DNA from: Flammula alnicola
Lineage: Eukaryota; Basidiomycota; Agaricomycetes; Agaricales; Strophariaceae
Reading direction: 5' to 3'
Assembly (NCBI GenBank): GCA_015499995.1
Contig: JADNRV010000148.1
Coordinates: forward strand, 62,001-126,000
DNA length: 64,000 nt
In this document: positions 1 through 13,729 of the stretch, one piece after another
Position numbering within the stretch: the first letter of the stretch is position 1
Layout: each line of letters starts with the position of its first letter
The notes under the pieces: model-generated
The model's database searches: none
Told to the model about the DNA's origin: nothing
The model's input: the letters and a program-made list of their open reading frames with translations, nothing else
Made by a program: the position numbers and the translations under genes

Positions 1-544
1 TGAATTATTCCAGTTATTTCTCTGAGGATCGCTTATCTGAGCGTCGTCAATCTTCATACTTTGAAGCAGAAGAAATTCCGGGAACACGAAAGGCCAGGCT
101 ACGCGAAACCTAATTTCCCACAGCGTATCTGAGTGCGCAGCTCTGGTCTATTGTAAATCTTACAGCTCACAGCCGGCTTTTATTCCTCAAACGCCATCCT
201 CACGGTTGATCAAATTCATGGCTTTTTGCCAGCTTTCAATATGCATGTATGAAAAGGTACTCATCTAACCTTTTCCAACTCCCTGCGCTGACGCCTACCT
301 CTTTAGTGCTCTTTGGTGCTCTTTGGTCAATGGTGATACGTATAAATAAGTCTTTAACACGTGGTTTCGGAATCTGGCATCCTGGCATCAACGTGTTCTC
401 CCTATCGATTGCGGCATGAACCCCAAGCGCTAAAATGCGATCAGTCCTCGAAGCAAGCGCGTTGCGTTTCTTGACCTGCAGTTCCTATCAGCTCTCGAAT
501 CCCCCATACTTTCAAGCCAGGAGCTCTGAGAACCAACATGCACG
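1..544. other. Upstream intergenic region
   Basis: No convincing coding exon is visible on either strand. The stretch probably holds the promoter and 5' leader of the gene that starts at 545. No clear TATA box or repeat was recognised. Confidence 0.4.
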
Positions 545-2499
545 ATGGGTCTGAACCAATTCCTTACTACTCTGTTCGCCGGGAAGGACGCTGTTGGGAA
601 ACTCACCAAGACTAAAAGAGCGTACTACTTGCAGAGTCTCACTCTCGTTACTGCTTGCCGAAGTTTACCTCAATCACCGGAACTGAGTCCACGACAGAAC
701 CACTCTCTAGAGGAGTAAGTGATGCACATCTAATTCCTCTTTGAAGATCTTTTGACGTCATTGACAATCATGGGGCGACAGAGTCTTCAAAAAGGTGGAA
801 AAGGCGCTGCGATTGGGAACGTTGAATATTGAGGATAAAGAAACGGATGAGATCACTTTGAAATTCCAGGAGGCGCATGCCGCATTGCTTATTTATATCG
901 ATACCTACCAAGTGAAGATCAAGTGCGTGTATGCATCGATTTCCGATCTCACTTGCTAATATTCTCTCCGCTAGAAATGTGCCCGGAAAAAAAGAACTGG
1001 ACAACGCGGCCCAAGACGATCGCGAAGCTGCTGAACTTTTACGAGACCTTGAAAGTGGTCTCAAGGCTAGGGTTAGTGCCTTATCTTTACGATTGATTCC
1101 CTTTGCTCATTCGAAATAGATGGAATCTATAGTGCGTATGCCGAAGCAGGCGTTATCCATTAGCTTCTGGCCAGAAGACCCCCTTCAGTGGGATGTTGGA
1201 AAACAAAAATTCACATATAACTCATATTTGGTCGAAAAACCTCGTAAGTCGTCTTCGTTTAACTTCACTTTCAGTGCACTTAAATGTCTGAAGTCAAAGT
1301 TGAGGAAGCTACAACTTTGGATATGCTGATGCACCGCCTTCTTGAATACACAGCGCTGAACTCGCCAATGTGGAAGAAATTTTCCCTGAAGCAAAACCCG
1401 CAATTGTATCTTGTCTTTCCCTCCACCGAGGACATATTTCACAAGGAAGCGAATCATGCTACCGAACGTATCCCATGCCTCAACCCTTCCGTCACCGTGA
1501 AGAGATTCAAAGAACACACTCTGCACCTTATCGTGAACCGTCAAGACGCGAGCCATCGAAACGTCAAACTCAAGGATGGAACAGAAGTGGAACTCTCCCC
1601 GGTGTGTACGAACGGCTGGATCCTGACCAATTGTTCAGATCGAATTGTGGTCCGGGTGAGAAGTGAGTGCAAAACTGTCCTAAATTCCCGTTTACTCTAG
1701 CCTGCTCTCACACATCGATGCCTTAGGTCTGCACTGTTCGTTGTATATTCATAAGGTTGGGAAGCCATTCGAACTTCCATCGTTCGAATTCGGAATGTTT
1801 ACCGCATCAAGTGAAACGCTGTCGGAGGTATGCCATATCTTACAGCCTCAATCGAGATGCAAAATGACGTTTCTCGTTCCAGCCTGTTCCAGCAACTAGG
1901 GGCCATCACATCCTCACGCCGCATCCGAGTCCATATTCACAAGTTCCATCGAGCCACGCGTCGAGTACGACCTTGTTACCAGAAGATGCCTCTGTGAGTC
2001 TCTCTTAATCAACGGCCGCAATATTAGTATAATTTTGTGTATAGATATCTGTGACGGTCGCAACTGGAAGCCAAAACAGCCACGACAACAGCCACGGAAC
2101 GATAAGCTCGAATACTCCATCACCTCCAATGAATATGGTTCCTGGGGATTCTGCGCCTGTATTTCCTAGTCCGCAACGCGGTCGGCCGAAAAATGTTCCC
2201 TCTCCAAGTCCACTGCCAGTGAGTACTTTTCATAATCTTAAAAACGTCAATGCTTAATCGGATATCACGGGAAGATGCATGTCCCAAAAGCAGCTGGCAA
2301 CCAACTTCCACAGCCCACAAATCCGGCTGGACCTTCAAATCCTCCTCCTCCTCCTCCGGTAGGCTCCCGTTCCAAGGGCAGTAAGCAGTCGGGTTGGAAT
2401 CCGTTTCATACGCGTGCCCAAACCGACATGGAAATGGTCAAGGAAGACAAGAAACGACACGGCGGGCTTCGCGGGTGGTTGGAGAGGTTGGCAGAATGA
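545..2499 (+). CDS. Hypothetical Ser/Pro-rich fungal protein
   Basis: This is a multi-exon gene of unknown function. The first exon starts at ATG 545 (MGLNQFLTTLFAGKD...) and ends at a GTAAGT donor at 715. It joins at 782 to an exon reading VFKKVEKALRLGTL, then continues through about six further small exons to the stop at 2499. The N-terminal half looks globular and mixed alpha/beta (for example FKEHTLHLIVNR and GTEVELSPVCTNGW near 1510-1640). The C-terminal third is low complexity, rich in Ser, Pro and Asn with a run of six prolines near 2340, and ends in a basic segment (KEDKKRHGGLRGWLERL). No signal peptide or membrane segment is seen. I do not recognise the family. Frame continuity over many short introns and the protein-like composition support a real gene; exact exon limits, above all around 1240-1300, are uncertain. 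Confidence 0.55.
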
Positions 2500-2950
2500 T
2501 CACCCTTGGAAGACGATTGCTGTAACCTACTCGAGCATTGCGAAAAAATTGGTCATATTTTATACCTGAAGCTCGACGGTAGAAGATGAGGCGCTGGACT
2601 TGACGTTGCAGCTTGAAGCTGAAGTTCGAAGCCTACGGACAAGAACACGTCTAATTGTCGTTCCCATGGAGTTGGCGCTCGAGTGTGACAGTTCCTTGAC
2701 GCGCTGAAGAACGGATTTTTAGTCTAATAGTGAGATGCTTCTGACCAATTTTCTCGCCTTTGGAGGCCAGTTACTGGCCTGGTGAGGCCTGGAAGGACAA
2801 AAAAGTGGAAGTAAGTAGACTCGGTTTCTTTGGACCGTAATTTAAATAAATCCAGAGTACGATTTCACGGTCGCGATTCGTAATGAGAACGTAACTGGCG
2901 TAGTTCAAAAGCATTCAGTTTTAACCAGATAAACATTTATTGAGAACAAA
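2500..2950. other. Convergent 3' intergenic region
   Basis: This lies between the 3' ends of two converging genes. No coding potential, repeat or RNA gene was recognised; it most likely holds both 3' UTRs. Confidence 0.4.
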
Positions 2951-3406
2951 TTATTCAAATAACCTATCTTCAAGTGTATCCTCTCCGGTATTCCATCTTT
3001 CTTTCTCGGCCTTCAGCTCTGTCCCAATATTCCTGTCGCTGACTTCATTGATCTCCACCCCTGGTCGCTCTGCATACTTGAGTGAACGCAGGGCTTCGGG
3101 AACCCATGTCTGACAATCAAATTCCTCGGGTTTATTCCTTATCACGCTGACCTCCGCGAGCTTCTGCTTAATCCACTCCAACTGATCAGACTCTACCCCT
3201 CCGACCACGCAGCCACCGCACAGGTTCTTCTCTGCGGCGAATTTGTCTTCGGTGCTCGGCTCGTAGGCGAAGGTGTCAGTGTTTCCTATGAGTTGGAACA
3301 TATGGGCCTTTTGCTTGCTTTCTAGGGCAGCAAGCGCCCAGTGCTCCTCCCGGTATTTGTGTCCAGTGATGTCATATTGAGCGACGATGAGCGGATAGAT
3401 GGGCAT
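2951..3406 (-). CDS. Small conserved Agaricomycete protein, about 151 aa
   Basis: This is an intronless open frame of 151 codons beginning MPIYPLIVAQYDITGHKYR and ending EDTLEDRLFE. The pattern of an N-terminal beta strand (YPLIVAQYD), a WALAAL helix, the central CGGCVVGGVE and the C-terminal FDCQTWVPEALR block matches, from memory, a widespread small protein family in mushroom genomes that has no established function. The upstream TGACTT-type region is AT-rich. No signal peptide or membrane helix is present, so a soluble protein is likely. The cysteines in the central loop and in the FDCQTW block could bind metal or form a pair, which is inference only. Confidence 0.65.
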   Translation of the reverse strand: MPIYPLIVAQYDITGHKYREEHWALAALESKQKAHMFQLIGNTDTFAYEPSTEDKFAAEKNLCGGCVVGGVESDQLEWIKQKLAEVSVIRNKPEEFDCQTWVPEALRSLKYAERPGVEINEVSDRNIGTELKAEKERWNTGEDTLEDRLFE

Positions 3407-4025
3407 AGCAAAGTTAAGAATTAGAGTCTCGATATTAATGATATGACCTTGTAACTCCAGAGAAGATAGATAACCAATGAGATCCTATAGCAAACACGAC
3501 AGTAGAATGAACTTCGTAGATTGAGCTGCAACAAAAGTTGATAATTGTTCTCACAGCGATACAATATCAATAGCTTTTGTCCCAAAACACAGGCCAAGTC
3601 GGCATTGAGCTAAGAGTCGTCACGGCCCTTAAATCCTGGTGCCGACAATGCAATTTGGCGATAAGTATGGAATCAAGATGGGAGGAAGGCGTCAAGCTTT
3701 GGTCAAGCTTTTCAACTTCAGGGCGTTATAAATAGCCATCATCGCCAAACAACACCCACGTGCCCGAGAAACCCTGCTAGACGCGAGTTCTTAACCGCGA
3801 CACTTCTGGACTCGACCACTAGGTATGCCTTCAATGCTGCGAAATACGAGAGCTAACTGACACATATTTATCATATTATATAGGATTCCTCGATTTTTGG
3901 TGAGCCGTCTATATTTAATGACAAAAGAATTGACCATCAACGAGCCGCTGATTGCATCCCAAATTCTAGGTAACCAATTCTTACATCTAGATTCTTATAA
4001 GGACTAGTAGGAAGATCGTACTGTC
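3407..4025. promoter_or_regulatory. Divergent promoter region with TATA box (3727-3734)
   Basis: This separates two divergently transcribed genes. TATAAATA at 3727-3734 lies about 300 bp before the Nup54 start. A possible 5' UTR intron (GTATGCC at about 3822 to a TATAG near 3883) lies between them, which would place the transcription start shortly downstream of the TATA box. No RNA data are available to confirm it. Confidence 0.4.
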
Positions 4026-5999
4026 ATGTCGATATTTGGAAACTTTGGAGGCACCAACACTGGCGCCTCTGGTACGACCGGTGGAGGATTGTTTGGAGCT
4101 CAAACTTCGAACCAACCCGCCGCTGGGTCTTCTTTGTTCGGTGCGACCAACACGAATCCAAACCCGTTACAGGCCCAACCTACTCAGCAATCACTTTTTG
4201 GAAGCACGAACACCAATACGAACACAGGAGGAGGAGGTTTGTTTGGATCGACGAACCCGAGCCAAAACGCGCCAGGAACCTCGGGTGGTGGACTTTTCGG
4301 TGGCGGCTTTGGAGGTGGAACCGCTGCCAATACGACGAATCAGCCAGCCACTACTGGTGGCGGAGGGCTTTTTGGGGCTCAGGCTACACCAGTTGCAGGC
4401 CCTTCCTTGTTCGGCAGCACGTCGACCAACCCGAGCTCAACAACCACGGGGGGCAACTTATTCGGAAATGCAGCACAACAAGCGCAGCAGGGGCTTAGTA
4501 ACCCTCTCTTTGGTGGCTCCGGAAATGCTCCAACAAGCACAGGCGCGGCAGGCACAGGAGGTGGCCTTTTCGGTGCCAGCACCACTACGAATACGGGTGG
4601 AGGTCTCTTTGGAGCGAGCACCACCCCGCAGCAGGCGGGTACGGCTGGCACGACAGGTGGAGGTATTTTTGGAGGTACGCAAACAGGAGGATCCAACCTC
4701 TTTGGGTCGAAGCCTGGTGGGATTTTCGGCTCGACGACGACGGGCATGAATCCTTTGCTTGGTGGCTCCGTACTCGGACAACAGCAACAGCAGCAGCAGC
4801 AGCAGCAGCAACAACAACAACAACCCCAGCAACAACCCCAACAACAACAGTCGACTCTCTTCGGATCTACAGGCGGAAACGCCCTCTTTGGTGGGGCCAG
4901 GAGCACGTTTGGTGCTCCTGCTCAACCAAACATTGGTCTCGGCACATCTGCTTTAGGAACTCCCGGAAATCTTCTCGCTTCACGATCGGCCGCTGGGGCA
5001 CAGCAGCAGCCTGCAGATGCCGCAGCCCAATTCGTAAAAATCACCCAAAGCATTGAGGGTATATATAATGCGTGGAATCCGGCGTCGAGAGAGTGTCGAT
5101 TCCAGGTAGGCTTTCTCTTTCTCTCATGCGATAGTAAGCAGCTCATTATTTTTTCCTGTGTAGTACAATTTCTATAACCTCGTCGACCCAAAACAAGTCA
5201 ACCTGTACGGACGCCCTCCGAATGCTACCAACGATGTGTTATGGGAGAAGGCCGTGCGGGAAAACCCTGATCCTTCATGGTAAGTTCTTTGTCCTCACAA
5301 GCACAGGGAAAAGCTGACACTGTTATCTACAGTCTCGTCCCAGTCATCGCCATCGGCTTCGACGACCTCCGCGCGCGCATCGACGCACAAACCGCCCAAT
5401 CCGCTTCGCACATCCAAAAGCTTGCCGACCTCCAATCGCGGCTGAGCGCCCTGCGGACCCAGCACGCCGTCAACAACGCCTCGCGCCTCCTCCGTGCCGC
5501 GGCCATGCAGACCCAGCTAACGCAACGGGTCATGCGGTTCGTGCAGCATTTGCACCTGCTCATCCCCGCGATCCGCTCGAGCGCGCTGGGGCCGGAGGAG
5601 GAGGCGCTAAGGGGGATGTTGGAGGAGCTCGAGGAGGAGATGCGCAGAGGGCGGGTTAAGGGCCGATTGAACGAGCTGTGGGCCCTCATCGGGGCTGTGG
5701 GTGCGGGCGTAGAACGTACCGGCGGGGCTGGTGGGGCTGCGTCGGGTGCTGCGGGCGCGGGCGAGTGGGCCGTGGTAGACGAGGAAGGGCTCGCGCAGAT
5801 CGCGCAGATCCTGGCAGAGCAACAGGCCGGACTGCAGCATCTGACGCGGATCTTGCAGAAGGACCAGAAGGATTTGAATGTGATTTTGGGGAATACTGGT
5901 GCGAAAGATGCAGCGGGTGAAGATGCAGCGTACCCGCTTGATGGTGGAGAGACATTGTGGGGGTCGACGAGCACGCTTAGGGCTAGTGCGCTGCGATGA
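4026..5999 (+). CDS. NUP54: Nucleoporin Nup54/Nup57, FG-repeat nuclear pore protein
   Basis: The product is the central-channel nucleoporin Nup54 (yeast Nup57), which works with the Nup62 and Nup58 homologues to form the permeability barrier of the pore. Exons are 4026-5105, 5164-5279 and 5333-5999, giving about 620 aa. Residues 1-315 hold more than fifteen GLFG/LFG-type repeats in a Gly/Thr/Asn-rich, charge-poor context, with a glutamine tract near residues 251-278. Exon 2 carries the family signature YNLVDPKQVNLYG followed by LWEKAVRENPDPSCLVPV. Exon 3 is a long Ala/Leu/Glu-rich segment suited to the coiled coil that assembles the Nup62 complex. Both introns have clean GT...AG ends (GTAGGC and GTAAGT donors). 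Long cysteine- or leucine-rich frames on the opposite strand are shadows of the CAG repeat and GLFG codons. Confidence 0.95.
4779..4850 (+). repeat. CAG/CAA glutamine-coding repeat in Nup54
   Basis: CAACAG/CAG triplets interrupted by a few CCC proline codons encode a tract of more than 20 glutamines inside the FG domain. Such triplet runs vary in length between strains. Confidence 0.85.
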
Positions 6000-6790
6000 G
6001 CAGCTGTAGGACTGGTTCGATTTCGGGCAATGTATCTCATGACTGATAATTTTCCATCCATGCTCCTGATGGTGTTCAGTTTTCTCGTCCTTTGTCACTG
6101 CTTCTCAGGCCCAATATATTTTGTTCTGAAATATGCGGTAGCGCATTCTCGGCAAGTGAATTCTGGGCACATTCCTCGGAAATTCTGGACTCGTCGGTTA
6201 AATATCTCAAAAAAAGCAAGATGTACAAACTATAGATCTTGTCGACAGCATTGTTGATCCCAGACCACGTACAGTATACCTGAAGAGTTGGAATATCGAT
6301 ACTTGATTTTGCTTGTTAAATCTCCATCTTCGACAGAAAATTCTCACTCTGCGCATTTTCGTTCAATGTGCTGTGCTGTGCATTACGACGAGTGAGTAAT
6401 TTCCTTACATTGTGAAGCTCTTGAGATATGCTATTTAAATTCTGTTCCATATTCTTCCAGTATATACTGCCATATGCGATGAACCAACCTCAGGATGCTG
6501 GGCCAGTATTGATTGACGTGCGATGATAATTACATACTGAGAACACGGTACATAATTTTCAAAGTTGCGAATGACAACATAAAATCGAACTCGACGCTCA
6601 TAAAAAAATATTTAACGTTTTTTGGTGGCGCGCCGAATCATTGAGTACCCAGTCGCATCCACCATCACCCCCAAGAATATTGCAGAACCTTCCGCGTGTA
6701 ATGTATCAGACGATAAGGCGAGCGTGATGCTAATCGAGCAACTCGTGTCCCGCCCGAATCATGGATGCATTTCGATATGAGCCCAAATGT
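6000..6790. other. Convergent 3' intergenic region
   Basis: This is AT-rich DNA between the stop of Nup54 and the stop of the CK1-like kinase. No gene, tRNA or repeat was recognised. Confidence 0.4.
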
Positions 6791-8170
<1,380 letters not shown>

Positions 8171-8877
8171 TGGAATGCGAACAGTGCGCAGAATTGGAGA
8201 TTCATTGGTATGCGCACAGGGAGGTCAAAGGAATGCTTCGGTTTCAAAATTGTGCAATGGTCTTACTGTATGTCACGTGATTATTAAAAAGCCGAAACTC
8301 CTTTTGTGGGATGCCATAATAGGAATTTACTACCATATTTGCCTCTTTGATGGACTGGACCTGTGGGCTGTGGTTGGACGGTGATTACACATTTCTTATC
8401 TCACACAAAATTGAATCCTATGCAATTTTTCTGAGATTCAACTGATATTCTAGGTTGCCAGAACCAGTGGATATTGAATCAAATAAACAAGAACATTGGT
8501 ATATGCTATTCACTGTTGTACAAGATTGCAAACAATTAAGACAGAGATAAAATACTGCAAGGTGTTTTGGTTATGGTTGGTTTTAATAGCGACGAGATAT
8601 TCGACTTCGATCATACTGAGTAGCCATCGATAATATAAGACGAGGAGGAAAGGGGAAAACAGAGTCAGGGAAGACAAAAAAAAAGACGAGATCGGGCATG
8701 ATAGTGATATAAGGTAGAATCAGTCAAGAACTGGAGCCAATGTAGAGTACACTTGGAAGGAAGGAGAGGAATAAAAGCAAGAAAATATGACACAAACAAG
8801 GCAGAAATAGAATCCGAGGTTCAGGTTTCAGATGATCAGTGGAACCTTAGAACATCCGGAAGAGTCGTCGGAGAAGA
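8171..8877. other. Intergenic region between two minus-strand genes
   Basis: This holds the 3' end of the CAF-1 gene and the promoter of the kinase. No coding exon or repeat was recognised. A stretch of A and G (about 8640-8690) is simply low complexity. Confidence 0.4.
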
Positions 8878-11809
8878 TCAGGGTTCCAAATCGCCCACAC
8901 GAGTAAGGGCAACCCTTCTCTTCTTTTTCGGTGGTTCCTGTACTTTCTCGGCGTCATTGCCCGCCGAATTATCTCCCGATGACGAGATGGCTGAGCCGCC
9001 TTGCGCCAGCGGATCGGAGACCTGGGCAGACGAAGAAGATAGTTGAGGAAATCCATCCGAACCATCCACACTCGCAGTTGGTGTCAAAGGCGGCTCGTTC
9101 CTCTTCTTCGTATTAACGGGATGAGCGGTCGCTGGAGTGTTAGCCACGAAAGGTAGGTTGATATTCGCAGTAGCAGGCGTCGCAGCTGGAGTAACCTGTG
9201 ATGACGACGCTGATGCATGGCTGTTGGAAGGATACGAAAGCGGCACACAGTTATGGTGGGCGATGGACTGCAATTGGAGCGTATGTTGTTGTGTGTGATA
9301 GGCAGGCAGTATATCGTCGAATGCCACAAGTGTGCAGTAGCCATCGCGCGATGAGAGCATCAAACATTGTCCATCAGGTGACCTAAAGGGCAAGCGGAAA
9401 GGGATGGAGTCAATTCATGCTATCGAAGCAGAAGAAGGGAATACTCACCAAGACATATCGGTAAATTCGTCATAATGGAGCTTTGTGAGCAGACAAAGAG
9501 GCGTTGCCTGCTGGGTGTCGTAAATCGCGACTGTATCCATCGTCACAACCGCGAACAACATCCGATAAGGTAAAGCGAACACTGATCCAGTCTGCACAGC
9601 AGCCCCTGCGCTACCGCCATGGTTATGTTGCTGAGATTGACTGTGGCTATGGCTATGGGAAACGGAAGGCGTAGATGGCTTTGATGCAGCAGGTGTTGGT
9701 GGCCTCAAGTCCATGGGCGAGAGTGCCGGTGAAGAAGCGACAATATTCGATGTCGTAATCGCAGGGCGAGGAGTAGGAGTGGCGATCGGTAGATGAGCAG
9801 GAGTACGCTGGGGTGTCGACAATGTGTTTGCTCCTGATCCTGACGATGTCAAAGCTTGGTGCTCGTCCGCAGCATGTAATGGGCCAACTACATCCACGTC
9901 CATGACACCATCGATGCCCCTCTCCAACACAGCTGAGGGAGGGGTATCCCTCCTGCTTTCCCGAGTCTGCTCCTTTGATCCTTCTTCACTACCTGGCATC
10001 GCCACGCCAGGGCGCAGCTCGTAAAGGATAGGCGAAAACCTGACAGCCACACTAGCCTTCTTGTGTCCTGGGAGTTGAGCAATGGGTGGCCGGGCGAAAT
10101 TGGCTCGCGAATAAATATACACAGACGATGTCGTATTTGACAACGTGGAAGCGCCAGCGCTAGGCTCTGAAGGATGGCCCTTCCTGCCTCTCGCCGGCGT
10201 AGTGTCATCGCCTGATTTTGAAGAAGATGCGGCTGGAACAGGAACGACTGAGGGATCTTCAAATTGGCCGGCGGGGGTCAAGAGCAACCCTCCATCAGGG
10301 CTGAACGTCAATCTCCTGAAGAAGTTTGTGTAGCTTTCATCTCCATACAGCTTTACAGTAGCCCATAAGGCTGCTGTCGCCGCAGTGGAAGGAGATGGGA
10401 GGCTTCTGATAGCAGGCAGGGGCGGCATGGGCGAAGGCGAGCGTCCATATCGACTGTTATTGTTGTTGTTGAAAGGAGATGGCGAGCCAGGGGCGTTGGA
10501 ACTAAAAGAGGACCGGCGTGATGAGGCTTCGATGGGTGGAGGAGGGAACATGAAGGCTGGTGTACTTGTACTGCCCACGGAGGTTGCAGGCGTTAATGGA
10601 GCACCCTCCTTCCCGTAGCCCGATATAGAACTTTGGGAATCCTCCGTTAAATCCAACGCGAACGTCGAAGATGATTCAGCGTCGCTGGTGGTGGACTCTC
10701 GACGGAACATCCGCGGGCGACCGCCGCCATGTGCACTGGGTGTACGAGAATGGCTATGACTGTGTCTGTGGGGCATGCGTGTGTTTTTGCCCACGGCATG
10801 TGCTTCGAACGCGCCCCCGGGTTTGGTGGAAATGCGATAGATGTGCATGGAACGGTCACTGCTCTGAGTAGCAATATATTCGTTCAATGGATCCCAAGCA
10901 ACGCCCTGCACATAATGCAGATGTTCAGCAATTTCATAAACACATTTTCCTGAAGATGCATCGTCAGTATTTAAGCAAAAGAGAACAAACACAGGCATAC
11001 CCTCGGCCGCTGCAAAAACTCGAGCAGTGTTATCCGTACTTCCAGCAATGATATATTCTCCCGATGGGCTCCATGCTAGGTCATAGACTTGCATTGTTGT
11101 GCACCTAACGTAACATGAGCACGAGACAGACAGATGCTTGACAGACATCAACTCACCGGAAGGTTGTTCTTGGCTTCCAGTATTCTTTTTCGTGTTGAAG
11201 GTCTTCTGGGCTCAGGTCACTTCCATATGTAGCAGCTTGCGGACTGGATGATGGAGCCCAAATTATGATCATACCATCTGGACATACAGTTCAAGAATAG
11301 ATACTAGTGGAAACGACGAATGGACCCACCATCTCCAGCTGACGCAATGAGTTCGCCTTCAATGCAAGACAAATGCGAGATTAGCTCAGGTTTAAGGCTC
11401 AGAGAACTCGAACATACCGTTCGGAGAGAATCGCACGACATTGACCGCGGCGGAATGTCGACTCAGAGTCGCAAGATACTCCACTCGGGGTGGTCTCGGT
11501 GCGTTGGCAGCAGCTGGATCCGCTTCCGCCACGACATTCGGTGGGCGTAAATGAGGATGGACCATCCATATCTGCTCGCAAAAAGTATGTATACTGAGCA
11601 CCAAGCCCTCGACGCGCCACCCCGCCCCATGCAAGACTCACTCTGACATGGTTGTCCTCTCCACCAGTGGCTAATCTGTATGAGTGGCTGGTATAGTTCC
11701 TCTCTTGCCCAGGAGCTGGACGCGCTTTTTTGAAAGCAAGAGGCTGAAAGTCGCAAGTGGAGATAGGCTTGCTGTCGTGCCACCTGATCTCGAGAGTTCG
11801 AAAACGCAT
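8878..11809 (-). CDS. CAC2: Chromatin assembly factor 1 subunit B (p60/Cac2), WD40
   Basis: This is the WD40 subunit of CAF-1, the histone H3-H4 chaperone that deposits nucleosomes behind replication forks. The start at 11809 gives MRFRTLEIRWHDSKPISTCD, which matches the family opening (a short strand, then EI.WH...P). WD repeats follow in order: YRLATGGEDNHVRIW, HSAAVNVVRFSPNGELIASA, DLAWSPSGEYIIAGSTDNTARVF, VQGVAWDPLNEYIATQSSDR, FRRLTFSPDGGLLL, and near the end MSWSPDGQCLMLSSRDGYC. Between them are long Ser/Pro/Thr-rich inserts of low complexity (about 9590-10620), which is common in basidiomycete homologues. The C-terminus carries PPKKKRRVALTRVG, a likely nuclear localisation signal. Several short introns are present, for example near 9390-9450, 10948-11000 and 11106-11158. 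The partners would be homologues of Cac1 and Msi1. Confidence 0.92.
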
Positions 11810-12916
11810 TTGTCTGAGGTGCTTGGACGCGCTCAACAAGGCCTATCGGCGTGTATTCGCTACAATGTTGATAGAGTTTGAAGTTTTCTGTCGATGTCGG
11901 TGGGAGAAAAGAGGGTGGCTTGCTAGTCACGGTGCAAGGGTACTTTATCGCCGTTTTTGACAACTTCGCAGGCTGCTCAATTGATTTATGTAACCTTTTT
12001 TGTCAATGGACTAGACTCCAAAGAAAGAACAAAGGGTAGCGACTATTACAATACACATCGTGGTTGCTGCTGAAACTCACCTCTCCTGTGTCATGCAACT
12101 AATGAAATTTCAGGAATTACAAATGTACTGCTGTATATAGATTTCGGGGATCACCTTGATGCAGCCTATTGGCCAGAATCAAACTCATATGTAGGCAGAC
12201 AGAAAATGCGATATACCCGGGCCCATGGCAAAGGTTAGGTTGAACTAAAGCTAGCATTTATTTACAGCTGCTCCCGAAGATCAGGCAAAAAACTAGTCGA
12301 TCGTGAGTAGTCGTGTAATTCTTCACAAGACCCTACATATGTATAGTCTCCCATAGTCAGACTAACAAAATTCGTAGTCTTTTTTTTGTAACTCCAGACC
12401 GAGCTATTTGAAAACACCAAACAAAAGATAGAACAGATGGGAGATTTGTTGGAATGGCGTCCGACTATAAGCATATCTCACTGTCAGCAGACCTGCAACA
12501 AACCGAAGTGTTAATCAATCAATGCGCACTGCAGCCAGAGGAATGGGGAGATGCGTACTAATTTTCTTCCAAAATGCGAGCGATCTGAGGAGCCTGCATG
12601 CTTTGAAAGAGGCTTGCCAGTGTCGAGCTTTGGCCAAGGTTTACGGAGACGCGTTTCATCAACACGCAGCTCCAGAGAAGCAAGAACCCCGGCGGTGATG
12701 GTTCGGGAGTGAGGAACATTCGCAGCAGCGACATTCATTCAGGGACTAAGTCTTTCCCCAGTTTTCTTAGGATCCTAGTCATTTTCATAAAGACATTTTG
12801 TGCGTTCCTTATGTATGCATACCAAATGCATACCATCTAGTCCCTAAAATACAATACAATTATTTATTTAGTAAACAGTTACAAAAACTTGCAGATAAAA
12901 CGCACCGGTGACTGTC
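11810..12916. other. Intergenic region upstream of CAC2
   Basis: No convincing gene was found on either strand; the open frames present are short and of unnatural composition. The CAC2 promoter must lie at its left end. Its right end abuts the Mutator-like element, with the first target-site copy GGTGACTGTC at 12907-12916. Confidence 0.4.
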
Positions 12917-13698
12917 AAGGGGCTGCACCCGGAAGATCCCGAGACATCGACTCCCCCCTTACCGTACCTCTGATGCGAGGCGCTATCAGCTGGGGTCCTA
13001 GTCAGAAACTTCCATATCAGGAAGGGAACACTCGCATAAGTACGGAACCGTCGCTTAGTGGGGAAATGGCTGTGGCATTGGAGGAGCCACCAGTGAAAGC
13101 TTCATTGCAATAAATTGTCTTATATTAAGCACTAGTAAGGTCTAAAATACTGGGAGCACTGCTTACAACTTGGTGAAGCTGAATGTAGCCAGGCTGATCG
13201 ACAAGCTCAATCGGAGCCTGGAGGGAAAGGTATCGACCACAGAGGTCATATGAGTACTGTACAAGTTCTTTGCCGGACCCTACTTCGAGGTGGACCTTTG
13301 AGTGGCAATGAAGCACCAGTATCCTTGTCTTGGAGGTAACATACTCGACTGGGTCTCTGGCAATGGCAACATACTCCATGTCTGTGCGAGGCATCACATA
13401 ACAGAATGCTGGTGAGAATGACAATTTCGACAGGCATCTTGAGATTTAAGTAGTAAAGATTACTGAAGCTTAAGAGACCTAGCAAAATGGATATTAGAGA
13501 CAGGTAGAAACATGTAATCTAGTACTAGTGCAGCTGCCACAGTCGACGACGGTACCATCTGTGATCTAAGCGAGCGTTCCCTTCCTGATATGGAAATTTC
13601 GGACTAGGACCCCAGCTGATAGCGCCTTGCATCAGAGGAACGGTAAGGGGGGAGTCGATGTCTCGGGATCTTCCAGGTGCAGCCCCTTGGTGACTGTC
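12907..13698. mobile_element. Non-autonomous Mutator-like element with 10-bp target duplication
   Basis: Two arms of about 120 bp form a terminal inverted repeat: 12917-13036 (beginning AAGGGGCTGCAC) and 13568-13687/8 (ending GTGCAGCCCCTT). They match with only a handful of mismatches. Directly outside each arm is the same 10-mer GGTGACTGTC (12907-12916 and 13689-13698), in the same orientation, as expected of a target-site duplication. Long inverted termini with a 9-11 bp duplication are the hallmark of the Mutator superfamily. The 530-bp interior contains only a short minus-strand frame of about 99 codons (13125-13424) with no transposase motif, so the 772-bp element is probably mobilised in trans. 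The mismatches between arms suggest it is older than the neighbouring Crypton copies. Confidence 0.75.
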
Positions 13699-13722
13699 TT
13701 CGAGCTCTGGCAACGATTCGAA

Positions 13723-13729
13723 ACTTATC
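13723..13729 (+). other. Left attachment/crossover site ACTTATC
   Basis: This is the left boundary of copy 1. Host sequence reads ...gattcgaa before the 7-mer, and element sequence (acgacgaattt) follows it. It lies 24 bp beyond the Mutator-like element's target duplication. Confidence 0.75.

Noticed and set aside
4379..4925. Long Cys-, Pro- or Leu-rich frames opposite Nup54
   Set aside because: They are the reverse-strand reading of the CAG repeat and GLFG-coding sequence; the sense gene is unambiguous.
5327..6098. Large minus-strand frames under Nup54 exon 3
   Set aside because: GC-rich coding sequence on the plus strand leaves few stops on the other; composition is that of a shadow frame.
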